From: Pelobates cultripes
Taxonomy: Eukaryota > Chordata > Amphibia > Anura > Pelobatidae
Reading direction: 5' to 3'
NCBI GenBank assembly: GCA_933207985.1
Contig: OW240916.1
Location: 292,539,555 to 292,603,554 of the forward strand
DNA: 64,000 nt
Within the stretch, counting starts at the first letter, position 1; every line of letters begins with the position of its first letter. Below the pieces are notes generated by a model. The model saw only the letters and a program-made list of their open reading frames with translations, had not been told where the DNA came from and did no database searches. Made by a program: the position numbers and the translations under genes. This document shows positions 1-9,425 of this stretch, in pieces.

Positions 1-63
1 AAAGAATAAATAAATATGAAAGATGCAGAGTGAATTGGTGAAAGAAAGATGTTTTGATTCTCA

Positions 64-713
64 ATAGAGAAAATCCCAAAGATAAGGGTGTGTGGAAAGA
101 GGAGCGAAGTTCCATCTACCACACCATCCCAAACTGAGGGTATGCCCACATTGGAGGGTATGGAATCCCTTGGTTTTCACAAGTGAAAAAATGGTAAAAT
201 GAAAATAAAAAATACTTTATTCGAAAAACGTATAGAGACTATAAAAAGTATGTATATAGTATATATACTACAAGGGGTCCAGGGTGGGGGGATGTCCCAT
301 GGTCTATAAGGCTATAGTGACACAATAGGAGGCAGCCGGGCAGGTACAATAAAGGATTACATATATGACACTGTTATACGCCAAAATATCACATCCTAAT
401 AAAGTTTCTTAGATGTAGCATATTGCACGAGAGTCTTAGATAGACCAAAGTGTCTGGCACAAAATATAATCGAACTGCTATTGTGGGAATAACAACCAAT
501 GAACAGGTTGTAATACCCTGAAGTTTATGGCAAGCTTGTAACACCCGTTGTATAAGTAGTAAATATGTCGGATAAAGGTGCTGGCTATACTAGTGAGATA
601 AATCTGGGATCAGAGGTATAACATATATAAATAGGGAGGAATATACAAAATGTCAAAAAGAATCCTCTAATATGTGGAGATACCCAGAAACCTCAATTAA
701 TCTAGATAATAGT
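64..713 (+). repeat. Left arm of the fold-back element
   Basis: This arm pairs with 1136-1780 on the opposite strand, with only scattered mismatches and small indels in the TA-rich stretch near 250-270. It begins directly after the 15-bp direct repeat. Confidence 0.85.
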
Positions 714-1135
714 TATTTATCAGCCCAGCCCATTTAGATATATTCTGTACATTTCGACATTTATAGTTAAATTTTTAGGTCTGGGCGATCTTTTGTTTTA
801 TCTTTCTCTTTCTTCACCGCATTACTATACTACATGGGGTCGGGTATTTGTGGGTGATGTGCCTGGCGTCCGGGGGATTTTCCTTCCCCTTGTTCTTTTA
901 GGAGGTAGGATAGATCTTTTGAGCTGGGGGCTTGCTTCACAATCAGCTTAGACTAGTATAACGCTATAATTTGTTTTCCATTGAAGTATCAATTGCAGGA
1001 TACAACTGCAGGATACACAGAACTAGTTATAAGAGTTGATAACATTTTTGCTACAATTTTTTAGCAATATACTCTTAATATCGCTACTCTGGCTGCCTTT
1101 GCAAGCACTCTATTATTGTTTGAACTATGGGGCTG

Positions 1136-1780
1136 ACTATTATCTAGATTAATTGAGGTATCTGGGTATCTCCACATATTAGAGGATTCTTTTCGAAATT
1201 TTGTATATTCCTCCCTATTTATATATGTTATACCTCTGATCCCAGATTTATCTCACTAGTATAGCCAGCACCTTTATCCGACATATTTACTACAACGGGT
1301 GTTACAAGCTTGCTATAAACTTCAGGGTATTACAACCTGTTCATTGGTTGTTATTCCCACAATAGCAGTTCGATTATATTTTGTGCCAGACACTTTGGTC
1401 TATCTAAGACTCTCGTGCAATATGCTACATCTAAGAAACTTTATTAGGATGTGATATTTTGGCGTATAACAGTGTCATATATGTAATCCTTTATTGTACC
1501 TGCCCGGCTGCCTCCTATTGTGTCACTATAGCCTTATAGACCATGGGACATCCCCCCACCCTGGACCCCTTGTAATATATATACTATATATATACTTTTT
1601 ATAGTCTCTATACGTTTTTCGAATAAAGTATTTTTTATTTTCATTTTACCATTTTTTCACTTGTGAAAACCAAGGGATTCCATACCCTCCAATGTGGGCA
1701 TACCCTCAGTTTGGGATGGTGTGGTAGATGGAACTTCGCTCCTCTTTCCACACACCCTTATCTTTGGGATTTTCTCTATT
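1136..1780 (-). repeat. Right arm of the fold-back element
   Basis: Reverse complement of 64-713. The outer end stops about 100 bp before the second copy of the 15-bp direct repeat, so the element is asymmetric on this side. Confidence 0.85.
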
Positions 1781-1899
1781 ATCATTTCTGTTGGGTTAGG
1801 CCCTTTTGTCTTGCCCATTTAGTCCTCATTTGGCTTTATGACTGGATTGTCTCCAGTCCTATAGTCATCTTTTTCTTTCTATTTATGTTTTGATTCTCA

Positions 1900-2153
1900 C
1901 CCTTTACGGAGAAGTACCAATGCAGGTCTAAAAAAATTCATAAGTACCTCTGCCTCAAGAAAGTAATTTGTATTAATTAAAATTCCAAATGAAAGATGTA
2001 GACTCTGATATTTAAGTTAATCCTATATTGGAGAACAAGTCTTATTAATAGTAGTAAAGAATATTTTTTAAATAAATATGGCATTATGTGAATATTGTCT
2101 TTGTAAGGAGGAGTGTATGAACTATCTAAAGAATAAAAGTCACAAAATGAAAA
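1900..2153. other. AT-rich spacer, nothing recognised
   Basis: Between the fold-back element and the first minisatellite patch I see no gene, RNA or element boundary. Confidence 0.5.
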
Positions 2154-2226
2154 TATGATACATACATAATAGTTACACACAGAGGAAACTGGCACATACA
2201 CAATTACACACAAAGGACATTGACAC
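2154..2226. repeat. CA-rich minisatellite, left block
   Basis: Degenerate copies of an ACACACAGAGGACACTGACAC-like unit. The same array resumes at 2924-2998 and 7766-8420, so it was originally continuous and has been split by two insertions. Confidence 0.7.
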
Positions 2227-2923
2227 TTCATTTCCCTCTCCCGCTTACCAACAATCCTCTCCACCCCACCACACTCACTTGCAAAATCTGGTGGAACTTA
2301 ATCCTTACTACTAGGGGGAGGAGGAAAGAAACTGGCTCGGAGGGGGCCGTCGTTCACCACCCACTAAATTTTCAGGTCTATACTTAGCCATGGCAGGTGA
2401 TGACCGGACACTAATGCCCATAGCCCAACTGAATGACCCAATACACACACGTGTGAATAACTCCTCCACGACATCCAACAGGATCTTAAATGCTAAATCA
2501 ACTAGTTAACCACCACAATCAACAAGACAGAACGTGCCTAACTCATCCTTACCCTGAAGTTATTAGCGTCAAACGCACCCTGAGCAGGACCCCAACTGCA
2601 CCATTACCTAAAACCAATACTAACTGACGTAGCACACCCTTTCTGTGGAACTCCCGCAGCAAGGAATGCAGGTCGACGCAATGTAACACTAACAGAGGCA
2701 CACTGGGCCGATATGTTTATCTGGTTTAGAGATGTGATGGTTAAGCCATTGTAAATGTTTCTATTTTATGTCAACAATATTTAGAATGTTGGTACTATAT
2801 TGCACACGTAATTGAAATTTGTAATATGGAAAAAAATAATAAAAAGAGGATCAATATGCATGCTTGAGAATGTACAAAACTTGCAAGAAAAAATTATATC
2901 AAAATAAGGTTTGTCAAAAAAAA
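2227..2923 (+). mobile_element. 5'-truncated, A-tailed retroposon inside the minisatellite
   Basis: A 0.7-kb non-minisatellite block interrupts the CA-rich array. It is flanked by AAAGGACATTGACAC (2212-2226) and AAAGGACACTGACAC (2924-2938), and ends in an A run abutting the right copy. A second A-rich run lies about 70 bp upstream of the end, near 2828-2847. The block has no coding capacity and would be a LINE 3' end or similar. The flanking repeat could also simply be the minisatellite unit itself, which lowers confidence. Confidence 0.5.
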
Positions 2924-2993
2924 AAAGGACACTGACACATAATTACACTCAGAGTACACTGACAAATACACATTTACACACAGAAGACACTGA

Positions 2994-2998
2994 CATAC
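2994..2998. repeat. Target-site duplication CATAC, left copy
   Basis: CATAC here and at 7766-7770 flank the gypsy element exactly at its LTR ends. A 5-bp duplication is usual for Ty3/gypsy integration. Confidence 0.85.
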
Positions 2999-3494
2999 TG
3001 TCAGGATTACAGTATGATCCAGCACGTAGAATTGTGTAACACAGAGGACTGATAGGTAACGTATACCGGACCTTAGAATGGCCGGACTAACGTACCAAAG
3101 AATAGTCAGGAATAGCCGAGGTCAAGGGATACAGAAAGAGACAACGATAAGGAAAAGCCAGGAGTCAGGGATACCAGAAAACAGGGAAGTCAAAAACAAT
3201 GCCAAAGTCAAATAACCAGAATTACCAGAATAAATAACGCGCTCTCCGACAACCACAAGGGAAACCACGACAGGGCACTGAGCAGGATGAGAACTGGGCC
3301 TAAATACCCCTCCTCTAGGTCTGATAGGCTGTAACCGGCCTTTGACCCCAAAGGCAGTTACCAGGTTTCCCATTTGCATAATTGCTGCTCAGCATTAACC
3401 CTTCTGTGGATTAGGTTGCTGTTCGGCACAACTTTTCCTGTGTGGACAGTAAATGTCATTAACCACATTTTTATAAGCGGATGAATACATGACA
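2999..3494 (-). repeat. 3' LTR of the gypsy element
   Basis: A 496-bp LTR that starts TGTCATG and ends TCCTGACA in element orientation. A TATAAAAA stretch lies about 20 bp inside its start. A G-rich polypurine tract (AGGTGGGGGG on the minus strand) lies directly upstream at about 3495-3508. Confidence 0.88.
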
Positions 3495-3870
3495 TTACCC
3501 CCCACCTGAAGAACACCCACCGGGCAGGCAGGACCAGGCTTGAGAGGAAATTTGGCGTGAAAATAGCGAATCTTGCGGCCAGCATGTATATCAGATGCCG
3601 GAACCCAAGAATGATTGGCTCGTCCATAACCTTTCCAATCCACCAAATACTGTAAAGTGCCCCGAGAAAACCTGGAATCAATTATGGAGGAGACCTCATA
3701 CTCTTCCTGTCCAGAAACAACTAAGGGAGGAGGAGGGACACTTGAGACAGTATATTTATTGCACACAAGAGGTTTGAGTAAGGACACATGAAAGGTATTA
3801 GGAATTTTCAAGGAGGCCGGAAGGGCCAGAGAGTACGCAACAGGATTGATCCTACGAAGGACACAAAAAG
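3395..3870 (-). pseudogene. Gypsy integrase C-terminus with chromodomain
   Basis: The open stretch covers the end of the integrase polypeptide. It has an LRSANLVYQVGEKVWLSS-type GPY/F region, a proline-rich linker, then EYEVSSIIDSR...YLVDWKGYG...SWVPASDI, which matches a chromodomain with its aromatic cage context. Chromodomains on Ty3/gypsy integrases direct insertion by binding modified histone tails (family knowledge). The reading frame runs on into the LTR before a stop. It overlaps the integrase core frame upstream and appears shifted relative to it near 4100-4180. Confidence 0.88.
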
Positions 3871-4067
3871 GTCCAAGGAACCTAGGAGCAAATTTCATGC
3901 TAGGGACTTTGAGCCTGATGTTACAAGAAGATAACCAAACCTTCTCACCCACTTGGTAAACAAGGTTGGCACTTCGAAGTGTATCAGCATGATGCTTGAA
4001 ATGGTCAGCAGCATTACCCAGAGCAGATTGAACTTTAACCCAGGTATCACGGATGGAAGCCAGACGG

Positions 4068-4913
4068 TCATCCAAAGCAGTTTTTATCAGAAAAAACAGC
4101 CGGTAGGACAGTAGGATGCCGGCCATTATTAACAAAAAATGGACTATGCCCAGAGGAGTCATGGTCAGCATTGGTCCTAGCAAACTCGGCCCATGGTAGT
4201 AATTCGGACCAATTGTCTTGAGTGCTATTAACGAAACAACGCAAATATAATTCTAAGGACTGGTTAGCCCTTTCTGCTGTACCATTGGTCTGGGGGTGGT
4301 AAGAGGACGAAAAAGACAATTCAATCCCTAATTGTTTATTGAAGGCCCTCCAAAACGGAGACACAAACTGAGAACCTCTGTCAGATACTATATTGTGAGG
4401 AATGCCATGCAGACAGACAATTTCTCGTATAAAGATTAGTATCAGGTCTTGAGATGACGGCAATTTCTTGAGAGGAATAAAATTATCAATTTTAGTAAAA
4501 AAAAGGTCCACAACAATGAGAATGGTGGCATAACTGTTAGAACTAGGAAGTTCAACAATGAAGTCCATGGACAAGTGGGACCATGGGACCTCAGGAATAG
4601 GAAAAGGTTGTAACAAGCCACAGGGGAGTTTATGAGGCACTTTGGAAGCCGCACAAACAGAACAAGCCTGCACATATTCCTTAACATCCCTCCTGAGGTA
4701 ATCCCACCAGAGTGACCTCATGATAGCAGAAGTTGATTTATCATGATAGCAGAAGTTGACCAGACACATTGTCGTGAAATACCTTAATGATATTAACCCT
4801 CTCCCCCAATGGAATGAACAGTTTGTCCTGAGGTTTACCACAGGGCGCCTGAGACTGAGCCTCCATGATGGAGCCAAGCAGTGGAGAGGACAATGAAAGG
4901 ACAGTGGACGCAA
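4068..4913 (-). pseudogene. Gypsy integrase core
   Basis: This stretch contains the C-x2-C half of the HHCC zinc finger (ACSVCAASK). The catalytic D,D-E residues are all visible: D in SMDFIVELP, D in VSDRGSQFVSPF and E in NGTAERANQSLE. The core is therefore intact in sequence, but the frame before it (HH half and linker to RNase H) is disturbed and the frame after it shifts into the chromodomain. It would catalyse strand transfer of the element cDNA if it were whole. Confidence 0.88.
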
Positions 4914-4999
4914 TGATACATTCTGGGGGAATGATATGGGACGTTTCTTGCTCTAGTATAGCATCAGTATCAAACTGCCTGGACAAGGCGTCGGCCTTG

Positions 5000-5630
5000 A
5001 CATTTTTAGAACCAGGTCTGTAAGTGATAAGAAAATTAAAGCAAGAAAGAAATAGAGACCACCTAGCTTGTCTAGAAGATAATCGCTAAGCATCTCCTAT
5101 GTAAGCCAGGTTTTTGTTATCAGTAATGATCAAAAGGGGGTCCTTGGAACCCTCTAAAAGATGTCGCCACTCCTTGAGAGCTAGAATAATGGCCAACAAT
5201 TCTCTATTGCCAATATCGTAATTGCGCTCAGCAGGAGATAACTTTCTAGAAAATTAACCACAAGGATGTAACGGAGTTTCCTGGCTCTCCCTCTGGGAGA
5301 GAACTGCCCCTATCTCTGTCTCTGAAGCATCAACGTCCAGTATGAAAGGCTTACTGGTATCAGGATGTATCAATATGTCGGCGGAGGCAAACTGCTGTTT
5401 GAGAGTTTCAAAGGCTTCAATAGCCTCCTTAGACCATATCGTACTACTAGCCCCCTTGCGTGTCATATTGGTGATGGGGGCTATTACTGAAGAAAATACC
5501 TTTATAAATCTTCTGTAATAATTGGCGAAACCAATGAACCTTTGAATGGCTTTCAAACCAGTTGGTAAAGGCCACTGTAGAACAGACTGCCCTGAGGCAG
5601 AAATATTATATGCTAAAAACTGTACTTCAG
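5000..5630 (-). pseudogene. Gypsy RNase H and connection region
   Basis: The open part at 5254-5556 has the typical IQRFIGFANYYRRFI...IAPIT...FILDVDASE pattern that follows the RT domain in Ty3/gypsy and opens RNase H. Downstream (5000-5250) the frame is interrupted by a stop near 5257 but still matches RNase H-like codons. The start and end are not sharp. Confidence 0.8.
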
Positions 5631-5631
5631 A

Positions 5632-6213
5632 CTAGTCAAAGATACATTTTTCCAATTTACAATAAAGTAGTTTTCTTAACAAGGTTTGCAGAACTTGTTT
5701 AACGTGATCGTGGTGAGACTGGAGGTCAAGAGAATAAATAAGGATATCATCCAGATAGACCAAGACAAACAAGTAAATATAATCCCTGAGTACATCGTTA
5801 ATGAAATCTTGGAAAACCGCTGGAGCATTGCACAACCCGAATGGCATCACTAGATAGTCATAGTGTCCACTTCTGGTGTTAAATGCAGTCTTCCACTCGT
5901 GGTTTTCCTTGATTCTCACTAAATTGTAAGCACTTCTAAGATCAAGCTTAGTAAACACTTTAGCACCCTGGAGTCTGTCAAATAATTCAGCAATAAGAGG
6001 AATGGGGTAGGCATTTTTAATGGTGATTTTGTTCAATGCCCTGTAATCGATACATGGGCGCAACTCACCATACTTTTTAGATACAAAAAAGAATCCTGCA
6101 CTAGCAGGTGAGGATGATTTTTGTATATGGCCTTTATTCATTAAATCCTTAATATATTCCTCCATTACACTACTCTGAGGAGATAGAGCATAGACTGTTC
6201 CCTTGGGTGGCAT
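5632..6213 (-). pseudogene. Gypsy reverse transcriptase
   Basis: About 190 codons cover fingers and palm: [19 protein letters not shown], then [18 protein letters not shown] and the catalytic [11 protein letters not shown] box. Residues for metal binding are present. The frame overlaps the protease frame upstream (shift near 6170-6210) and is cut by a stop at its end, so no full pol polyprotein can be made. Confidence 0.92.
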
Positions 6214-6695
6214 AGCGCCAGGTAGTAAGTTAATGGTCTATGAGGAGGTAGAGTATTAGACTGAGCCTTGCTGAATACTTCTTTAATGTCACGGTATTGT
6301 ATAGGAATCTCAGGATTTTGAGGTGTACTAGTGGGTAATTCGATAGTGCCCACTCTTTTGGTGACATGCAATGTACACCTTTCATTACACTCCTTACCCC
6401 ATTCTAATATTTCCCCATTAGCCCAGTCAATGTGAGGGTTATGCTTGCTAAGCCATGGAAATCCTAATATGATAGGACAAGAAGGAGATGCAATTACCTG
6501 AAATATAATCTCTTCCTTATGTAAGGCACCAATTGAAATATTTATGGGTAAGGTTTCATGCGTTATTAATGGTTGTGAGAGTGGTCTCCCATCAATAGCT
6601 TCAACGGCTAGGGGTGACAGTCTCTCCTTGATAGGTATAGTATTATCCTTGACAAATTGGACATCAGTGAAATTTCCAGCAGCCCCTAAGTCCAT
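6165..6695 (-). pseudogene. Gypsy aspartic protease region with altered active site
   Basis: The retropepsin fold signature is present, including IILGFPWL near the flap/second half. The catalytic triplet that should read D-S-G reads D-L-G (ALMDLGAAGNF), which would abolish proteolysis. The related fragment at 43.9 kb keeps D-S-G, so the change is a defect of this copy. Confidence 0.85.
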
Positions 6696-6779
6696 CAGGG
6701 CTTTGCATGAAAGTGCTTTTTGTCCAGAATAATCGAAATATCAATGAGAAGTCTATATTTATTCTTTTCAGAGGACGTC

Positions 6780-7680
6780 TCCATTAAACCTAAGACCTGT
6801 CTCCTTAAGACACTTAGGTGCGGCAGTTTCTTCGGACAAATGGGACAATTGACTCTCATATGGCCATTACTACCGCAGTATAAACATAAACCTTCATTTC
6901 ACCTATATTGTTTCTCGTCCTCTGACTAGTGACCCCCAACTGCATGGGTTCAGGTTTGGACTGTATAGGAAGGTCAGGAACAACAGGTTCGAAGAGACAG
7001 GGTGTTAAAGGCATAGTCATACGCTTGGTCTTATTTCTATTATTCTCTCTGGTTCTTAGTCTATTATCAATTTGCATAACAAATGTGATAAACTCGTTAA
7101 GTTTCTTGGGTAGATCTTTAGCAGCAATTTCATCTAGCAGTGTCAGATAGTCCCTTTTTAAATGCAGAGATTAGCCCACTGCTAGTCCAGTCTACCTCGG
7201 AGGCCAGGGTACGAAATTCTATGGCATGATCCGAGGTAGACCAGTTCCCTTGTCTGATGTGCATCAGAGCAGTGGAGGGATCGTCCTCCCTGCCTAAAGG
7301 TTCAAACGTAAGTTTAAATTCCATAAGAAACTCCTGGTAATTGTGTGCCACACTCCAATTACTCTCCCATAATGGATTGGCCCAAGCTAAAGCTTTACCT
7401 TTTAAATGATTCATCAGGTAACCAATTTTAGTGGTCCTTTAAGGAATCCCCTGCATTCTTGAATATTACCATCAAAATGCGGGGGAGGAGATAGGGAGAT
7501 AGTAGGTGCTTTGTGTACTATAGATGGAGGTACATAAGGTGGAGTTGAGGCTGCAGATTGCAGGTGCGCTGTTCGAGTAAGAAGCGTACTGAAGGCCTGG
7601 GCAAATTGATCCATGCGGTGATCATTCTCCTCCAGTTTCCTTTGGCAAGCAGCTATGTGCTTACACAATTCTACAGAATC
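6780..7680 (-). pseudogene. Gypsy gag (capsid plus zinc knuckle)
   Basis: The first part carries a short coiled, charged N-terminus. It continues into the capsid-like segment LKGKALAWANPLWE...FKLTFEPLG...SDHAIEFRTLA, typical of vertebrate gypsy (retrotransposon gag family). Frameshifts lie near 7414 and 7135. A CCHC zinc knuckle (C-x2-C-x3-GH-x4-C) is readable near 6845-6890 in another frame. The N-terminus is fused to LTR sequence by a deletion. Confidence 0.85.
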
Positions 7681-7683
7681 TAC

Positions 7684-7765
7684 AGGTTGCTGCTCGGCAC
7701 AATTTTTCCTGTGTGGACAGTAAATGTCATTAACCACATTTTTATAAGCGGATGAATACGTGACA
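7684..7765 (-). repeat. 5' LTR remnant of the gypsy element
   Basis: About 82 bp match the outer end of the 3' LTR (TGTCACGTATTC...). Beyond that point the sequence jumps straight into gag. The missing 400 bp plus leader point to an internal deletion after insertion or a defective template. Confidence 0.85.
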
Positions 7766-8420
7766 CATACACAGTTACACAGAGAACATGGGGACACACA
7801 CATTTACACGCAAAAGGAAATTGACACACTAATTACACACAGAGGACACACTCACTGACAGACACTTTCTCACTGATTTGACACACATTGACAGACACAC
7901 TTACTGAAACACACATTCACTGACAGACACACACACACTCACATGCACTGACAGACGCACACTCACTGACACACGCACACACATTAACTGATAGACACAC
8001 ATACACACTCACTGACACGCACACACATTCACTGACAGACACATTCAGTAATACGCAGACGACACTGACACACACATATACACACAGGGGACACTGACAC
8101 ACAGAGGACAGACTCACTGACAGACACTGTCTCACTGATTTGACACACAAGTTCACTGACAGACACACATTCACTGACACAAGCACACACACTCACTGAC
8201 AGACACACATTCACTGACACAAGCACACACACTCACTGACAGACACACATTCACTGACACAAGCACACACACTCACTGAGAAACACACATTCACTGACAC
8301 AAGCACACACACACTCACTGATTTACACAAACTCAGTTACACACAAATCACACTGACACACACATTAACACACAGAGGTCACTGACATGCACACACACTC
8401 ACTGACAGACACACACTTTA
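7766..8420. repeat. CA-rich minisatellite, right block, with a 40-bp unit
   Basis: Degenerate ACTGACAGACACAC repeats. From 8152 to about 8320 a 40-bp unit (two 20-bp halves, ACTCACTGACAGACACACAT then TCACTGACACAAGCACACAC) is repeated about four times almost perfectly. A longer period is visible because the stretch around 7840-7920 recurs at 8100-8165. Open frames here are low-complexity Val/Cys/Ser strings and not genes. Confidence 0.9.
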
Positions 8421-8830
8421 CTCGTGGGACAACACAGCATACAAAGATGTGTGTTTTATTGCAGTACTGGCATTCACAATTAAAATTTCAGAACAAAGAA
8501 AATGTCTTCATTTAACATTTCCTAATTTATTTGAGGGAAGGGGGTACTATAGTGGCAGGAAAATAACTGTGTATGAATGAATTTAATATGAATGAGGTAA
8601 ATTGTGGATGAACAGACATATAGCGCACATTCCAGGGTTCGATCCAGAACTTGGACAATATGGGTTAATATATAGAAGCCAATTCTAGCCTGGAACATAG
8701 CGGATTATGGATGTAATGTTACAGATGACCAGCAGGTGGCAGCAGAGAGCGAGGATTTACGCTCTACTATCAGGAAGCATCCCACCGCCCCTATGTCCAT
8801 GTCTGCACCTACCATCCGGAAACGTCACTC
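8421..8830. other. Upstream flank of DNAJB5, nothing recognised
   Basis: No gene, RNA or element boundary is seen between the minisatellite and the promoter region. Confidence 0.5.
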
Positions 8831-8832
8831 CC

Positions 8833-8847
8833 ATTCCAGAACATTCT
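8833..8847. promoter_or_regulatory. Candidate heat-shock element (three alternating pentamers)
   Basis: The stretch ATTCCAGAACATTCT reads nTTCnnGAAnnTTCn with no mismatch, the consensus for trimeric HSF binding. It lies about 300 bp upstream of the presumed DNAJB5 exon 1, a fitting place in an HSP40 gene. Binding is inferred. Confidence 0.6.
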
Positions 8848-8889
8848 GACGGGTTGCTATCCCCACTGTGCTCCGCCCACCTACGTTCT

Positions 8890-9150
8890 ATTCAACCAAT
8901 CACCAGTGATCAGTGGAAACAAAAAAAAAAGTAAACCTCCACTTTTTGAATTAAACTGTTGTTGTCCCGCCCACTCCTCACAAGAGTGGTGGGAAAAAAA
9001 ACTTGTCAGAGCCAGCGGACGCTGATTGGCTTACACTCCCTGGTGATTCGCCAAGCCAAGCCTATGTGGGCGGAGCTCAGTGAGTCAGTGACAGGGAGGG
9101 GCGGGTTCCCGTGACGTCACTCTGCCTGGTAGGAGCCTACTCGCGCTCAG
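8890..9150 (+). promoter_or_regulatory. GC-rich promoter of DNAJB5
   Basis: The region has CCAAT at 8896-8900, inverted CCAAT (ATTGG) at 9025-9029, an AP-1-like TGAGTCA at 9081-9087, a GGGGCGGG box near 9099-9106 and a perfect palindromic CRE (GTGACGTCAC) at 9111-9120. CpG density is high compared with the flanks. There is no clear TATA box. The layout fits a CpG-island promoter with initiation around 9130-9150. Confidence 0.65.
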
Positions 9151-9196
9151 CGCTCTCCTTCAGTTGTTGCCGAACAAGGAAGCCGCGCGGCGGACG
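9140..9196 (+). other. DNAJB5: DNAJB5 non-coding exon 1 (5' end approximate)
   Basis: GC-rich sequence ends at a good donor, GACG|GTAAGA, after 9196. No start codon in frame with the J domain lies here, so it would be 5' UTR joined to exon 2 at 21224. The transcription start is a guess from promoter position. Alternative first exons, known in mammalian DNAJB5, cannot be excluded. Confidence 0.5.
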
Positions 9197-9356
9197 GTAA
9201 GATCTGGGGGGGGATTGCGCATGCGCGGGGCTGCTCTCCCACTAGGCTACTTATTTACTGCACAATAGCCCCTCATTAACACGTCAGGGACTGGCAGCAA
9301 CTTTATCCAGGTGTTCGCGTTTTATTTCTTTTATCCTGTGCAGTGGTCATTTGTCG

Positions 9357-9425
9357 TGGACTACATTTCCCGTGAGGCTCAGTGTGCCTTCTGGCTGGCT
9401 AAGCATCACGGGAGATGTAGTCTAC
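9357..9425. promoter_or_regulatory. Inverted pair of ACTACATTTCCC-type motifs
   Basis: GGACTACATTTCCCGTGA and its near reverse complement TCACGGGAGATGTAGTCT face each other 160-230 bp downstream of the exon 1 donor. ACTACAnnTCCC is the core of the ZNF143/Staf-type promoter motif (family knowledge). The pair could also form a stem of about 18 bp. Function is inferred only. Confidence 0.45.

Larger units (their letters stand above)
64..1884. mobile_element. Large fold-back (inverted-repeat) element bounded by a 15-bp direct repeat
   Basis: Two arms of about 650 bp (64-713 and 1136-1780) are nearly perfect reverse complements separated by a 422-bp single-copy loop. The 15-mer ATGTTTTGATTCTCA stands immediately left of the left arm (49-63) and again at 1885-1899, so the unit looks like one insertion with a target duplication. 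About 100 bp (1781-1884) on the right side have no partner on the left. No coding capacity was found in the arms or loop. The family is not recognised. A long-TIR DNA element, a Foldback-type element or a snap-back retroposition product would each explain part of the structure. The palindrome and the repeat are seen directly; insertion is inferred. Confidence 0.6.
2999..7765 (-). mobile_element. Ty3/gypsy chromovirus-type LTR retrotransposon, decayed
   Basis: Read on the minus strand the element runs 5' LTR remnant, gag, protease, reverse transcriptase, RNase H, integrase, chromodomain, polypurine tract and 3' LTR. Both ends are TGTCA...TGACA and are flanked by CATAC. The C-terminal chromodomain and the order RT-RH-IN place it in Ty3/gypsy chromoviruses. 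The 5' LTR is reduced to about 82 bp and joined directly to gag, so promoter-distal LTR sequence, primer-binding site and leader have been deleted. Several frameshifts and stops break the coding region. It cannot transpose by itself. Confidence 0.93.

Noticed and set aside
1663..2264. Open frames near the right arm of the fold-back element
   Set aside because: Short, hydrophobic by AT-rich composition, and not mirrored as a frame in the left arm.
7917..8232. Open frames of 67-91 codons rich in Val, Cys and Ser on the minus strand
   Set aside because: They are translations of the CA-rich minisatellite and have no domain or start context.
8152..8320. Regular 40-bp repeats that could suggest a CRISPR array
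   Set aside because: The units are contiguous without spacers, the organism is a vertebrate, and no cas genes exist.
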